In this document: positions 20,156 through 29,619 of the stretch, in pieces | How the letters are laid out: the number at the start of each line of letters is the position of its first letter | How positions within the stretch are numbered: position 1 is the first letter of the stretch | Assembly (NCBI RefSeq): GCF_028583425.1 | Contig: NC_072800.1 | Coordinates: forward strand, 10,429,001-10,493,000 | Origin: Eublepharis macularius | Taxonomy: Eukaryota; Chordata; Lepidosauria; Squamata; Eublepharidae | Reading direction: 5' to 3' | Length of the DNA: 64,000 nt | Program-made: the position numbers and the translations under genes | The notes under the pieces: generated by a model | Told to the model about the DNA's origin: nothing | Databases searched by the model: none | The model's input: only the letters and a program-made list of their open reading frames with translations

Positions 20156-20812
20156 CAGGGCTTTTTTTTCAGGGGGAACGTGGGGGAACGGAGTTCCGGA
20201 ACCTCTTGAAAATGGTCACATGGCTGGTGGCCCCACCCCCTGATCTCCAGACAGAGGGGAGTTGAGATTGGCCTTTGCGCTGCCAAGCGCAAGATCAGGG
20301 GGCAGAGCCACCGGCCATGTGACCATTTTCTCCGAGGGCAACCCACTGAGAGCCTTGCTACAAGTGACATTTTACACGTGAAGGATAAAGGATCATTTTC
20401 GCAAGTCTTTCTGGGAACTGAAGTTCCTCTCCCCCACCCCTTTTCCTTCTGTTCTTTCCCCTCGCTGCCTGAAGAGAGAGAGAGAGCCTATGGCAACATC
20501 AGCTTTTGCAAATCGTCTTTCGGGGGAGGGGGATGCTCCGGAGAAAGCTGAGAAAGTTGCAGCTGCCTGCCCCAAAGATCATTGAGAGCGGGCTTGTGAC
20601 TGGAGGAACGATTTGCAAAAGTTGCTGTTGCCGCAGGCTTTCTCTGTCTCTTCAGGCAGCGAGGGGAAGGAACAGAAGGAAAAGGGGTGGGGGAGAGGAA
20701 CTTCAGTTCCCAGAAAGACTTGCGAAAATGATCCTTAATCCTTCACGTGTAAAATGTCACTTGTAGCAAGGCTCTGAGTTCCTCCACCTCTTTTCCCAGA
20801 AAAAAAGCCCTG
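20156..20812. mobile_element. Non-autonomous hAT MITE with nested fold-back insertion
   Basis: The ends are CAGGGCTTTTTTTTC and GAAAAAAAGCCCTG, flanked by 8-bp repeats cccagaac (20148-20155) and cctagaac (20813-20820), 7 of 8 identical. The body (GAAAATGGTCACATGGCTGG, CCCTGATCTCCAGACAGAG) is shared with copies at 31991 and 41890. Its right part is split by another element (20351-20773). The 8-bp duplication and CAGGG ends indicate the hAT superfamily. Confidence 0.85.
20351..20773. mobile_element. Fold-back element nested in hAT MITE
   Basis: The arms of about 150 bp are inverse copies (AGCCTTGCTACAAGTGACAT at the left; ATGTCACTTGTAGCAAGGCT at the right). They contain GGGAACTGAAGTTCCTCTCC and its complement. 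The central loop (about 20520-20605) is unique. Flanks repeat ctgag (20346-20350 and 20774-20778), and the host MITE reads through cleanly when it is removed, as the copy at 31991 shows. No ORF; the family is not recognised. Confidence 0.8.
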
Positions 20813-20820
20813 CCTAGAAC

Positions 20821-21548
20821 CAAAGTGGAATACAGGACTTGGTTATTGCTCCTTATCTAGCAGCTACCCACTGTGCTTGAATGTGTTGATGAGGGGACTG
20901 CTTTTCTTTGAGTATTTCTGCCATGCCTTCTATACTATTTCTGTTTAAAGAGAAAATATAGGTGGGTTATATAGGGTGTGGCTAGTTTAGTTGACATATC
21001 CATTAGATAATGTAATCTAAATTATTCTTCCAGCGCACACTTTGGTCAAAGCAAACTGGAGAATTGTCTCTAACAGACCATTGTGGACTTATGCACTATA
21101 CAGTCAGTTCAATATTGATTTCACAAATGAAAGCAATGCTGCTGTTCCTTCTGTTAACCCTTGACTTTCATCATTAGCTTCTGCATGTCTGTTTAGGTAT
21201 ATTAATTTGAGTGCTGTGAATCCATTCTGCTGTTGCTGGACACGATGCTGACATTTGCAGTGCTTTGCTTCATATTATTTTTTGTCTGTGTATGTTCTGA
21301 AAGTAACACCTTTTTCTTTATCTTCTTTAAAGATAAAGACATTCCCTGCTGCTTCATCTAATCCTTTTTTCGATCCTTTTCCAACACTACCACAGTTTTC
21401 TGTAAGTAGAAAATGCAACTGAAAACACTGCATTTCACAAAATGCTTGGAAATCCAGTTTATTAAAACAAAAACCAACAATGTCTACTGACCAATCAGTA
21501 CAGCTCAGCTGTATTAAAAATGACAGGTAAAATTCAACAAAGAGTGAA
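20821..21548. other. Mostly unassigned stretch; contains a candidate exon
   Basis: No repeat recognised. A possible 69-nt exon lies at 21333-21401 (separate entry). Confidence 0.4.
21333..21401 (+). other. Candidate cassette exon (hypothetical)
   Basis: A pyrimidine-rich tract and AG (21331-21332) precede 69 nt that are open in only one frame and are followed by a consensus donor GTAAGT (21402-21407). The length is a multiple of three. The peptide contains NPF and DPF within one stretch (ASSNPFFDPFPTLPQFS), short motifs known in endocytic proteins that bind EH domains and the AP2 appendage. I do not recognise the parent gene, and no neighbouring exon is visible, so it may be chance. Confidence 0.2.
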
Positions 21549-21665
21549 GAGCAAGATTCAGTGTCCAGTGATACCTTAGAGACCAACTAGATTTCCAGAT
21601 TGTGAGTTTTTGAAAGTCAAAGTTTCCTCTGTCAGTCGAAGAATTAAGGATATCACACTGCACTT
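21549..21665 (-). mobile_element. Penelope-like 3' end fragment
   Basis: Read on the minus strand it has the pattern GACTTTCAAAAACTCACAAT..TAGTTGGTCTCTAAGGTATCACTGGACAC, which resembles the Penelope tail at 37255-37310 with substitutions. No coding part. Confidence 0.5.
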
Positions 21666-22057
21666 TCTCCTCTGCACAGGCTAGACGTTGTGCAGGACTG
21701 GGCATACAAAACAGGCTACACTGTGGGCTTGTTGATTAGATCCATACGTTTAGTTAATAAAGCGTAATACCCAAACCTAGTCATTCATGCATTGTTAGGA
21801 AAGCTGGTTTAACAAGGAAGTACAGAGCTTCGGGATCATCAATTTAACAACAGCTGGTTTTTTTAATTATTAAGAGTTTTAAGTAATTAAAAACAAACCT
21901 TAAAAACTACAATTACACACAAACTAATAAACCAAACAGTAACAAAAACAGCTAATCAACATGCAAAAACATACATAATACAGAAAAAAAGAAAAAAACA
22001 ATCTAAAAAGCTTTCCAATTTTCTTCAAAACAAATATTCATATGTTGTCCAATCTAC

Positions 22058-22715
22058 CAGGGCCGGATCTACGGTTGCCAGTGCCCAGGGCAACCGTAGT
22101 CAGGCTCTACGCGTGCGCGCATACCACGCGCACACTCCTGGCGCTGCATGATGACGTCGCTCCCGTGACGTCATCATGCTGGGGCGCTCCCCCCGCCCCT
22201 GCAGCAAGCCGGCTGTCCCGGCGTGCCACGGAGCTGGCAGCAGCGCGAGTGGCTTGGATGCTGCCCGCGCCGTTCAGGGACAGCCAGCTTGCCGCGCGCC
22301 CCGTGTCCTGGGGAAAGGCGAACAGCGCGGGCAGCCTCCGAGCCACTCACGCTGACTTTTGCCTTTCCCCAGGACAAGGGGCAGCCAGCTTGCCGCGCGC
22401 CCCTTGTCCTGGGGAAAGGCGAATGGTGCGGGCAGCAGGGATCCCCCCCTCACCACCTGCTAGCTGATAGTTTAAAGGGACCTGCCGCTTGCAAGCGGGC
22501 CCGCAGGGCAAGGTTAGTGTGGGGCTGGGGCTGGGCCATTTAAACTGCCTGGGGAAATGGCCATTTGAATTGTCCCTTTAGGACCCAAACGAACCAGTAG
22601 ACCAGTTCATGGAAGTTTGTGGAAATGAGCTTGTGGAACCACTGGTTCACAAACTACGAACTGGCCTGGTTCGTGCGTTTTTTTGGGTCATAATTCGATT
22701 CGTGTCCATCTCTAG
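22058..22715. mobile_element. CpG-dense hAT-like non-autonomous sequence(s)
   Basis: The left end CAGGGCCGGATCTACGG follows the CAGGG pattern of hAT ends, and the right end CGTGTCCATCTCTAG (22701-22715) matches the hAT-type TAGAGATGGGCACG terminus seen also at 49253. It may be two elements joined. Between 22100 and 22500 CpG density is far above the neighbourhood, and a segment (CAGCCAGCTTGCCGCGCGCC) occurs twice 104 bp apart (22280, 22384). The long open frames here come from high GC and are not regarded as genes. Confidence 0.5.
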
Positions 22716-22930
22716 CCCTGACCTGGTTAGCCCAGGTGAGCCTTATCTTGTCAGATCTCAGAAGCTAAGCTGGGTTGGCCTTGGTTAGTAATTGGATGGG
22801 AGACCTCCAGCAAAGACCAGGGTTGCAGAGGCAGGCAATGGCAAACCACCTCTGTTAGTTTCTTGCCTTGAAAACCCCACCAGGGGTCACCATAAGTCAA
22901 CTATGACTTGATGGCAATCTCCACCACCAA
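22716..22930 (+). mobile_element. 5S rRNA-derived SINE
   Basis: Bases 22748-22808 resemble the middle and 3' half of 5S rRNA, including the internal control region (CAGAAGCTAAGCTGGG; TTAGTAATTGGATGGGAGACC). It is followed by a SINE body (AGGCAATGGCAAACCACCTC, CACCATAAGTCAACTATGAC). The 5S part is diverged and joined to unrelated sequence, so this is a SINE and not a 5S gene. A truncated minus copy of the body lies at 43668-43772. Confidence 0.85.
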
Positions 22931-23329
22931 CTAGGATGGGAGATGCAGCCCCAAGTCTTTATTTAGATGCTACCTTCCCGGAGACCTGCTCAATGTAGTT
23001 CACAGTCAGTGCTTTTAAGGATTCTGGCCATTTCAAAGCAAAAATAGTCCAGGTGAAGGAGGAGTACCAGACAGTTTAGAGTACCCCCAAATAGAGGGGT
23101 GAGTAATTTACAGGTGCACACCTCCAAATTGTTCCACACAGCATGAAGAAGAGAAAAGCAACAGCTCTTAACTGTTGAGGTTCAAAGTGAAGCAACCCAG
23201 ACTCAGCTGTGTCAGGCTATTTAGCCTCTCCGTGTGCAATTCCTCAGTTCCTTAGTTGCTCAGTAAAAGCAAATGTCATAGTTCAATGCCAGCCAAGGTA
23301 GGGGATTCTATTCAGGGCAAAATTAATAT
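22931..23329. other. Unassigned stretch
   Basis: No gene or repeat end recognised. Confidence 0.4.
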
Positions 23330-23513
23330 CAAGTAGCACATAAAGACCAACACCATTTTCCAGAGTATAAGCCTTCATGAGTCAAAATTCACTTTGTCAG
23401 CTGTAACAAGATTTCACTCAGAAAAGCTAATACTCAAAAATGTTACTGATTTCAAAGTTTCTACTGGAGTCTAATTTTGTTCTGTTACTACAGACTAACA
23501 TGACTAACCACTG
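23330..23513. mobile_element. Diverged Penelope-like ends
   Basis: The left part (AGTAGCACATAAAGACCAAC) is the inverse of the Penelope tail. The right part (CTACTGGAGTCTAATTTTGT, CTACAGACTAACATGACTAA) is the plus-strand tail. Both arms without an internal coding part, as at 18203. Confidence 0.55.
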
Positions 23514-24115
23514 TAAACTATCTTCAAGGAAGGTTAAGATGGAGGACAGGAGAATGATGTAAACCACTTTGGGGGCGCAGTGCGAAGAAGGTGGGGTACA
23601 AATGAAGTAAAATAAAATAAAAGAGTTGTCTCTCCTCCCAAAACAGCCTGTTGAGGACTAGGCGGGGGGGGGGGGACAGCCAGCAGGGGACACCACCTAG
23701 CATCCTGGAGGATGGGAGGCAAACATCCCTTCCCCCAGTTTCCATTCCCCCAAAGAGAGAAGAGCAAGAAGTTGACACAAGTGCTATATTGTTCAGGTCT
23801 CAGCTTAGAAGAAAAGCTTTTTGCTCACCCAGGCCCAAACCTTGACAATGTCTACTATGCAGTGATTGCAGAATGCAAGGGTTCTTAACATTGGTTGGGG
23901 GTCATCCACCTCTTCGAGAATCTGATGAAAGTGATGCCCCACTTCCCAGAAAAATGTATGCAAACACACATACAAAATTTTAAATATTGTTTATTTTAAT
24001 TAATGGCCTCTTACTATAAATCCAAATTGTGCAAATAAAACAATATGATACAAAAGCATGTATTGTGCATAGCCAAAGGCCATTACAAACAAATGCAGAG
24101 AACATAAAAAAAACT

Positions 24116-25108
24116 TTAATTCAGGTCACAAATAAGCTTCAGTGAGAAGGCTGCTGCTGTTTGGCTTGAATAAGAAGTTGAAATTGTGGCGTGCTCTTTG
24201 GCAGAGCAACACACACATCTTTGAAAGCCAATCAATTTTGACTTTTCATTTTGATAGTGACAAGTACTGAAAATCCTGACTCCCAAAGGAATGTAGTAGC
24301 AAAAGGAATCCGAGCTCCCACAGCACACTTTGCCAGACAAGGGGAGATGAGTCAAGGAACACCAGTGTTCTCCAAGACTCTTCGAGTTGAATTCACGTTG
24401 TATCATTTCCTTTGTCTTCAAGTCAATGAAGTCATGTTTGACGAGGTCTGTCTCGGCAAGGAAAGGATTACGTATCTAAGATTCAGTTCTAAGGACGTCT
24501 CAACAGACGTAACCTTCAAAAGAGTTCTGCCGTTTCCAGGTGCCTGCAGATTTCTGCCTGCAGAGAAGTTGACAGGGATTTGTCACTCATCATGACTCCA
24601 GCCTGCAGAAGCTCCTCCAGCATTGCACAGTTAACCGCCTCCAATCTCCTCTTCCGGAGTGGCAGCTTGGCCAGAAAAGCGCATAGTTTTCAGCAGCATC
24701 CATAATGTGGGTCCTCGAATCGAAAGATTTATTTCATTCATACGGCCAAAAATATCCACCAAGTAAGACAAGCCTTGAAGTAGGTTTTCCCTTTCGGTCA
24801 AAAAAGTGAAATTTAATAGTTTCAAGACTTGTTCTCTGGAAAGTCAGTGAACTTCCGTCTAGTAGAGAAGAACTTCATATTCTGTTCCTATTTCTTGACA
24901 AAACCTATTAAAAAGGTGGTGTGAGTCAAGGCCTGGCTTTGATGAAGCCGACACTTTTTACAGCAGTCGACAAGACTTCTTGCACGACTGATGGCAGAGT
25001 CGTCGATGCCAGTGCAGGCCAATGTACCACAATACTGTCTGGTGCTTTTTTCTTCACCAAAGCAGCAAAATCATAACGGCAGGGTCCTTTTTCTTTAATT
25101 CCTATCAA
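24116..25108 (-). pseudogene. hAT transposase relic
   Basis: In minus-strand order: 25108-24926 includes SIVVHWPALASTTLPSVVQEVL, like the H-C..LAS..LP..L..V segment of these transposases. 24825-24631 includes FLTERENLLQGLSYLVDIFGRMNEINLSI, typical of the central helical domain. 24421-24116 contains the C-terminal dimerisation part (SFCYYIPLGVRIFST...NEKSKLIGF). Stops and frameshifts separate the parts. Once a cut-and-paste transposase; now non-functional. Family assignment is from remembered motif patterns. Confidence 0.6.
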
Positions 25109-25299
25109 TGGAGAACTATTCTAGACATCATAACGGGGAGAGATGATGGTTTTTTGTTACCTGATCGTAGAACTCTGTGCCACCCTACACTTTTTTTAAT
25201 AACATACATTTTCATAATTTTTTTTCCACAAAGACAAATGTTCAAAATGACAGGAAGATCCCCAACTTAGAATGGCATTTAACAAAGCAAAGCCCTGTG

Positions 25300-26200
25300 C
25301 AAATGCTATAAAGAGGTTCTATAATAAGGGAGGAAGTACATTCCTGGAGCTGTGCGGGCTTTTAACTTGAAAGTGGTTCCCCTAATTCTCTATGGTTCAG
25401 TTATTTGAAGTCGCATCCAAAAATATTGATCAGCCCCTTGCTCATTTTCTAAGAAAACTGTTGGATGTATCCTGTTAAGACTCAAATGCTGCATTGCAGA
25501 TGGAATTCAGCCGGAAGCAAGGGTGTGGCTCTTTGCTCTCAAATTGAGAATAAAGTTTTTTTTTTGCTGAGGATAACCTATTGGCTGCCTTGAAATGGGA
25601 TACTTTCGAATCGATTTGGATGAAAACTTTGGATAAGAAACTGCCACTAGTTGGTATAATGACTAATCTTATCTCTGAGATGGGTAAATCAAAAGCTCTC
25701 TCTTTGATTAAAAAACACATTCTAGAAATCGACCACAGAAGTTTGACATGTAGAGCTTGTCATGACTGTTCCACCCTGTCCCTTGGCATTACTCCTCCGA
25801 AATCTTTACCTCCCTATATGTATTATTTGACCGTTCCACGCAATTGTAGGGCTTTTTATTTGGGAGATAGAATATTACACCTATGGCTTTAGAAGGAAAT
25901 TTTTTGAATAGGCCTTATTCTGATGGAATCTGCCTTTGTGGTCTTAATAGGCTTGACTCATCTTTACACGCCCTGCATGAATGCCGTTGGTATGACGATA
26001 TCAGGGACTATTATATTAAGCCACTTATTACAGATCAATCACCCCCTACACCTTGGAAACACTTTTTTATCTGCTTAGAGATAATGATCCTTAGATTACT
26101 TTGGCAGTAGCAAAATTTATTTCAGTCCTTCTATTCCTTGAGTACAAAAAACCATGAACAAGAACTTTCTGCTGCTCAAGATTTGTTAACCAATGAACTT
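25300..26200 (+). pseudogene. Non-LTR retrotransposon ORF2 C-terminal relic
   Basis: Two frames (25581-25892 and 25883-26110) join across a frameshift near 25880. The first has KWDTFESIW and a VPRNCRAFYLG segment. The second has a Cys/His cluster (CLCG...HALHECRWYDDIRDYYI) of the CPCG-x-H-x-L-x-C type found at the C-terminus of many LINE ORF2 proteins. Upstream 25300-25560 carries decayed sequence of the same protein (AFNLKVVPLILYGSV). The LINE clade is not resolved. It is an interrupted, 5'-truncated copy. Confidence 0.5.
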
Positions 26201-26339
26201 CTAAGGGAATGAAAGGAAAGGAAAGGAATGACAGGAAGAAAATTGAAGAAAAAACATCTTGTGTGTGTGTGTGTGTGTCCGGTTCACGGAGTCCCTGAAG
26301 CTCCTCCATGGACCGCAGGTTAAGAACCCCACACATAAT

Positions 26340-27101
26340 GGTTTCAGACTATTGAGGTCCAGGACCAGGTGAGCAAGAAGCTTCTTAACTCACTTCGGGA
26401 ATCAGTCGTCTCACACTGTTGAACAAAAGGGGGAAGGGAACTAACCCAATCCCACCTCCTCCTCCTCTGATTTTTTGCTTGCGTTCCCTCTAATAGCAAA
26501 GTTAATAGTCATGCGCCTGCCATGACACCTGTGAAATAAAGCCCCCCATGGATAAGTTAAGGGTTTCTGCAAGTTCAGAGGTTTTCCCTGGCAAGCAGAA
26601 AAAATGTTAAAAGACACCCCACTGCGTGAACACGCACACAAATAGCCAGATGAGGGCTAGGCATTTTCACCATACACACAAACACACTCCTGATGGAATG
26701 CAATTTTGAGAGCCGTTGAATATCGGTTAAATCTAAAGGGAAACAGATTGGAGGCCTGTTCAAGACTCCTGAAAGGTTAAAGGAGAGATTTGAGCCCGGA
26801 CAACATTTCTCAACCGTGTGTTCCCCAATTCCAGACCAGCCTCCAGCTTGGTACTAGTTATTGTAAATTACAGTGTGTTTTGCCAATCAGTGTAGCAATA
26901 AATCATTGGTGCCAAAGCTGCTATTTGGGGAGTGCCCAGAGGGGTGCATGAAAACCATACGTTCCACTGTCGTCATAAATACCCGATAAATATTCAAAGC
27001 CATTGTTTCCTGTTTTGCAGCTGCCAGAGAATCTTTTTTTCTTTTTGCATTCCGGCCAGAATTCTCTCCATTGCCTTCCCTTAGAATGGGATGGAGAGAA
27101 T
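26340..27101. other. Unassigned stretch
   Basis: No gene recognised. A (GT)n tract lies just before it at 26261-26278. Confidence 0.4.
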
Positions 27102-27313
27102 GGCCGATTCCAGACGGCCCCCTGCCTCGTGAAACGTCGCGCATCGTCGCGCGTCGTTGCGCAGAAAACACGAAATATCGCGTTTTCTCGCGCAAGTTTT
27201 GCGCGACGTCGCGCAAAACTCGCGCGAGAAAACGCGATATTTCGCGTTTTCTGCGCGACGACGCGCGACGACGCGCGACGTTTCGCGAGGCAGGGGGCCG
27301 TCTGGAATCGGCC
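27102..27313. mobile_element. Palindromic CpG-rich MITE, copy 3
   Basis: A 212-bp palindrome centred at 27207/27208. Ends GGCCGATTCC / GGAATCGGCC are flanked by 3-bp repeats aat (27099-27101, 27314-27316). Only five mismatches separate the two 106-base arms, and all five are CpG to TpG/CpA. The core AAAACGCGAAATATCGCG / CGCGATATTTCGCGTTTT is shared with copy 1, but the outer 60 bases of each arm are unrelated. The youngest of the three copies. Confidence 0.9.
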
Positions 27314-27354
27314 AATGTTTCCACAGTGATGCTTTCATTGCCCAACAGCATTCT

Positions 27355-27420
27355 ACTTATTTATATTTAATTTATATTCCGCCCTCCCCACATCAGCAGG
27401 CTCAGGGCGGATCACAACCA
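27355..27420 (-). mobile_element. LINE/SINE 3' tail fragment
   Basis: TATTTAATTTATATTCCGCC followed by CAGCAGGCTCAGGGCGGATC is the inverse of the common reptile LINE/SINE tail GCCCTGAGCCTGC..GGCGG..ATATAAAT. No coding part. Confidence 0.5.
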
Positions 27421-27429
27421 AGTTTAAAA

Positions 27430-28189
27430 ACATATTTCATCATATATACAATTTAAAATCATAAACCTTCCCAATACATAGATTAAAATACATGTAAACA
27501 TATTCACACAAACACACACACACATATGTGTGTATGTGTGTCTGTAAACACAGCAGCACATAATCCAGACGACCCCCTATTTAGCCATCTCTGATCCAAG
27601 CTCTATTTGCGCTCAGTTACGTGTGCATAGTTGGGGCAGGATGCGGGTAGGTAAATACAGGCAGATGATGCGCATCTCGATGTACCCGTGCCCTGCCTAT
27701 GCTGCATTGTATCCAGTGGGACATTACTTTCCGTGAGGTGGCGCACCCAAATGTGCATCCCCGCTGGCATCCCGCCCGGGTCCTCAACTGCGCCTGACAC
27801 GAGGGAACCCTCTCCCGGCCCCCTCGGCATCAGGGACGTGTTCTGCCGCCTTCTCCCAGCCTCCACCCACCCCCTTGCATAAAGTGTTTTGTGGGGAAGT
27901 GAATGTTCATAAAATACTCCCTCCCCGTTTCGGCTGAACAATTGTTTTTGCAGTCTTTCACGGTGAGCATAACCTATTTCAATGCTTCTTTGTTTAAATT
28001 TTAAGTGTTGTATTTTTTGGCTTGTGCAGGAAAGCCCACAAGCCTTTGTAGCTCTTTGTTTTACTTCTGTAACCCTCTCATTTATCAAAAAATAAATTTT
28101 TCTCTGTATGTGGAAAAGTTTGTTTTAAATCAAGCTTCCATTATATATGTTTAGGTTAGAAATGTTTAGAACAGGGGTTATAAATTTTA
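27430..28189. other. Unassigned stretch
   Basis: Contains a CA/TG microsatellite around 27505-27545. The 161-codon minus frame at 27603-28088 has no recognisable domain. Confidence 0.4.
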
Positions 28190-28350
28190 AAAATGTGTTT
28201 TTATCCTACCCTTCTTTCAAAGAACTCAAAGCAGTGCATATGGTTCCACCCTTCTGCAATTTATCTACACAACAAGCCTGTGAGGTAGCTTAGACAGATA
28301 GCAAATTACTGGCCCAAAGTCAGGATTTGAACCTGGGCCTCCCTCGTCCT
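28190..28350 (-). mobile_element. SINE fragment, minus strand
   Basis: CAACAAGCCTGTGAGGTAGC, TACTGGCCCAAAGTCAGG and ATTTGAACCTGGGCCTCCC are the inverse of a tRNA-headed SINE body and box B of the type at 42151-42368. The head is missing. Confidence 0.6.
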
Positions 28351-29220
28351 AAATATTTGCTGAAATATGTGCCTTTCCCTCTTCTCTGCAATTATGATGA
28401 CCTTTTATTTTTGGTTCTTGATTTCAGCATCTTGCAGTTCCCTTTGTTTAGGAAGGACATTGCTGATAGGGAATGTGAGTGTGAAAATGGGACTAGAGTA
28501 AGCAGCAGCATTTTATCAACTTTCTCTTTTACTTTCATTTTAAGGCAGAGTTTCTGGACAGTAAACTACAATGCTGCATGGTACAGTCATCTCCAAAGAT
28601 GTTATCACCGGCACTTGCACCAAGGTCTCTGGTAGAGACTGTTCCAACTCCAACAGTGCAGACCATCTATTCATCGCACAAACCTATTTCTCTGGCAGAC
28701 AGGTAATGTGTAATCCTTCCACAGAAATATTATGGGTCAGATCCTGTTTTGTCAGTGGAGGCACTTGCCTCCAGCAGAGGCAGTCTAATGGTGACATATG
28801 GCACTCTTCCAAAGGGAAGGCTCCTTTTGCCAGAAGGGAATACTGCACCAGTGGAATGGATCTGTGGGATCCAGTCCTGTATGCCTTACTTTCAATTAGT
28901 GTGTATCCTGGAGGCAGCAAAAACAAGCTGAGAACCAGGTAGGGAGCATGGGAGACTTAAAGAAGGAAATAGTGGCTTGCTTCCAAAAATGCCTAGGTCT
29001 CAGACGTCGCCCACAATCGCAACATAACTTTTGCTAAGACACAACTGTGATTGCCATATTGAAGTGGTTGGACTGGAAGACACAAGTCAAGGGTCCCTTC
29101 TGTGTCAATGAAAGTCTTGTAGCTTCCGCACAAAATGTATTTATTGTGTCAATAGCCACCAAGCTGGCTGCTTTTGTTACTCAGTCCTACTTTTCTCCTG
29201 ACAAATTTAACGCTAACACA
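28351..29220. other. Unassigned stretch
   Basis: No gene recognised; the 123-codon plus frame at 28571-28942 shows no family features. Confidence 0.4.
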
Positions 29221-29611
29221 GAACTAAGCTAAAATAGACGAATTACACAAGAAGGAGCACGTGAAGGGAGTCACAATGTTAGCCGGGAAGCAGAGTTTTA
29301 AAAGAGAGAGAAGATTTTGTCAATTTCCCCTCTCTACAGAGCCAGAGAGATTGCTGTTCAGAAGGTTTGTTTATTTCCTCTTGGCCTCTTAGAAGGGGAG
29401 GTGAAACTGACAGAGCCTTCAGGAGGCAAAGAGGAAATTAACAAATCCTCTGAGCAGCATCTCCCTGGCTCTGTAGAGAGGGGAAATTGACAAAGCCTTC
29501 CGATCTCTTCTAAAACTCAGCTAGCTCAAAACTCAAAAAACTCAGCTGGCTAACATTGCGACTCCCTTCACGTGCTCCTCCTCGTGTAATTCGTCTCTTG
29601 TAGCTTGGCTC
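29221..29611. mobile_element. Long fold-back element (about 390 bp)
   Basis: The left arm (GACGAATTACACAAGAAGGAGCACGTGAAGGGAGTC pattern, 29238-29272) is mirrored at the right (GACTCCCTTCACGTGCTCCTC..GTGTAATTCGTC, to 29594). Inside, TTTCCCCTCTCTACAGAGCC pairs with GGCTCTGTAGAGAGGGGAAA. A one-armed relative lies at 41600-41805. No ORF; the superfamily is unknown. Confidence 0.75.
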
Positions 29612-29619
29612 AAAGAGTG

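Larger units (their letters stand above)
23876..26330 (-). mobile_element. hAT transposon relic (ZBED/GTF2IRD2-like transposase), containing a LINE fragment
   Basis: Possible terminal repeats are AAGGGTTCTTAAC (23877-23889) and GTTAAGAACCCC (about 26319-26330). Between them, minus-strand fragments resemble the hAT transposase family domesticated in vertebrates as ZBED5/GTF2IRD2-type proteins (see next entry). A plus-strand LINE remnant (25300-26200) interrupts the interval. The termini are short, so the outer limits are tentative. Confidence 0.6.

Noticed and set aside
22042-22543. Several open frames in the GC-rich block at 22.1-22.5 kb
   Set aside because: High GC removes stop codons; no domain, both strands open, repeats present.
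22748-22808. 5S rRNA gene
   Set aside because: Incomplete and diverged 5S sequence fused to a SINE body that occurs elsewhere without it (43668).
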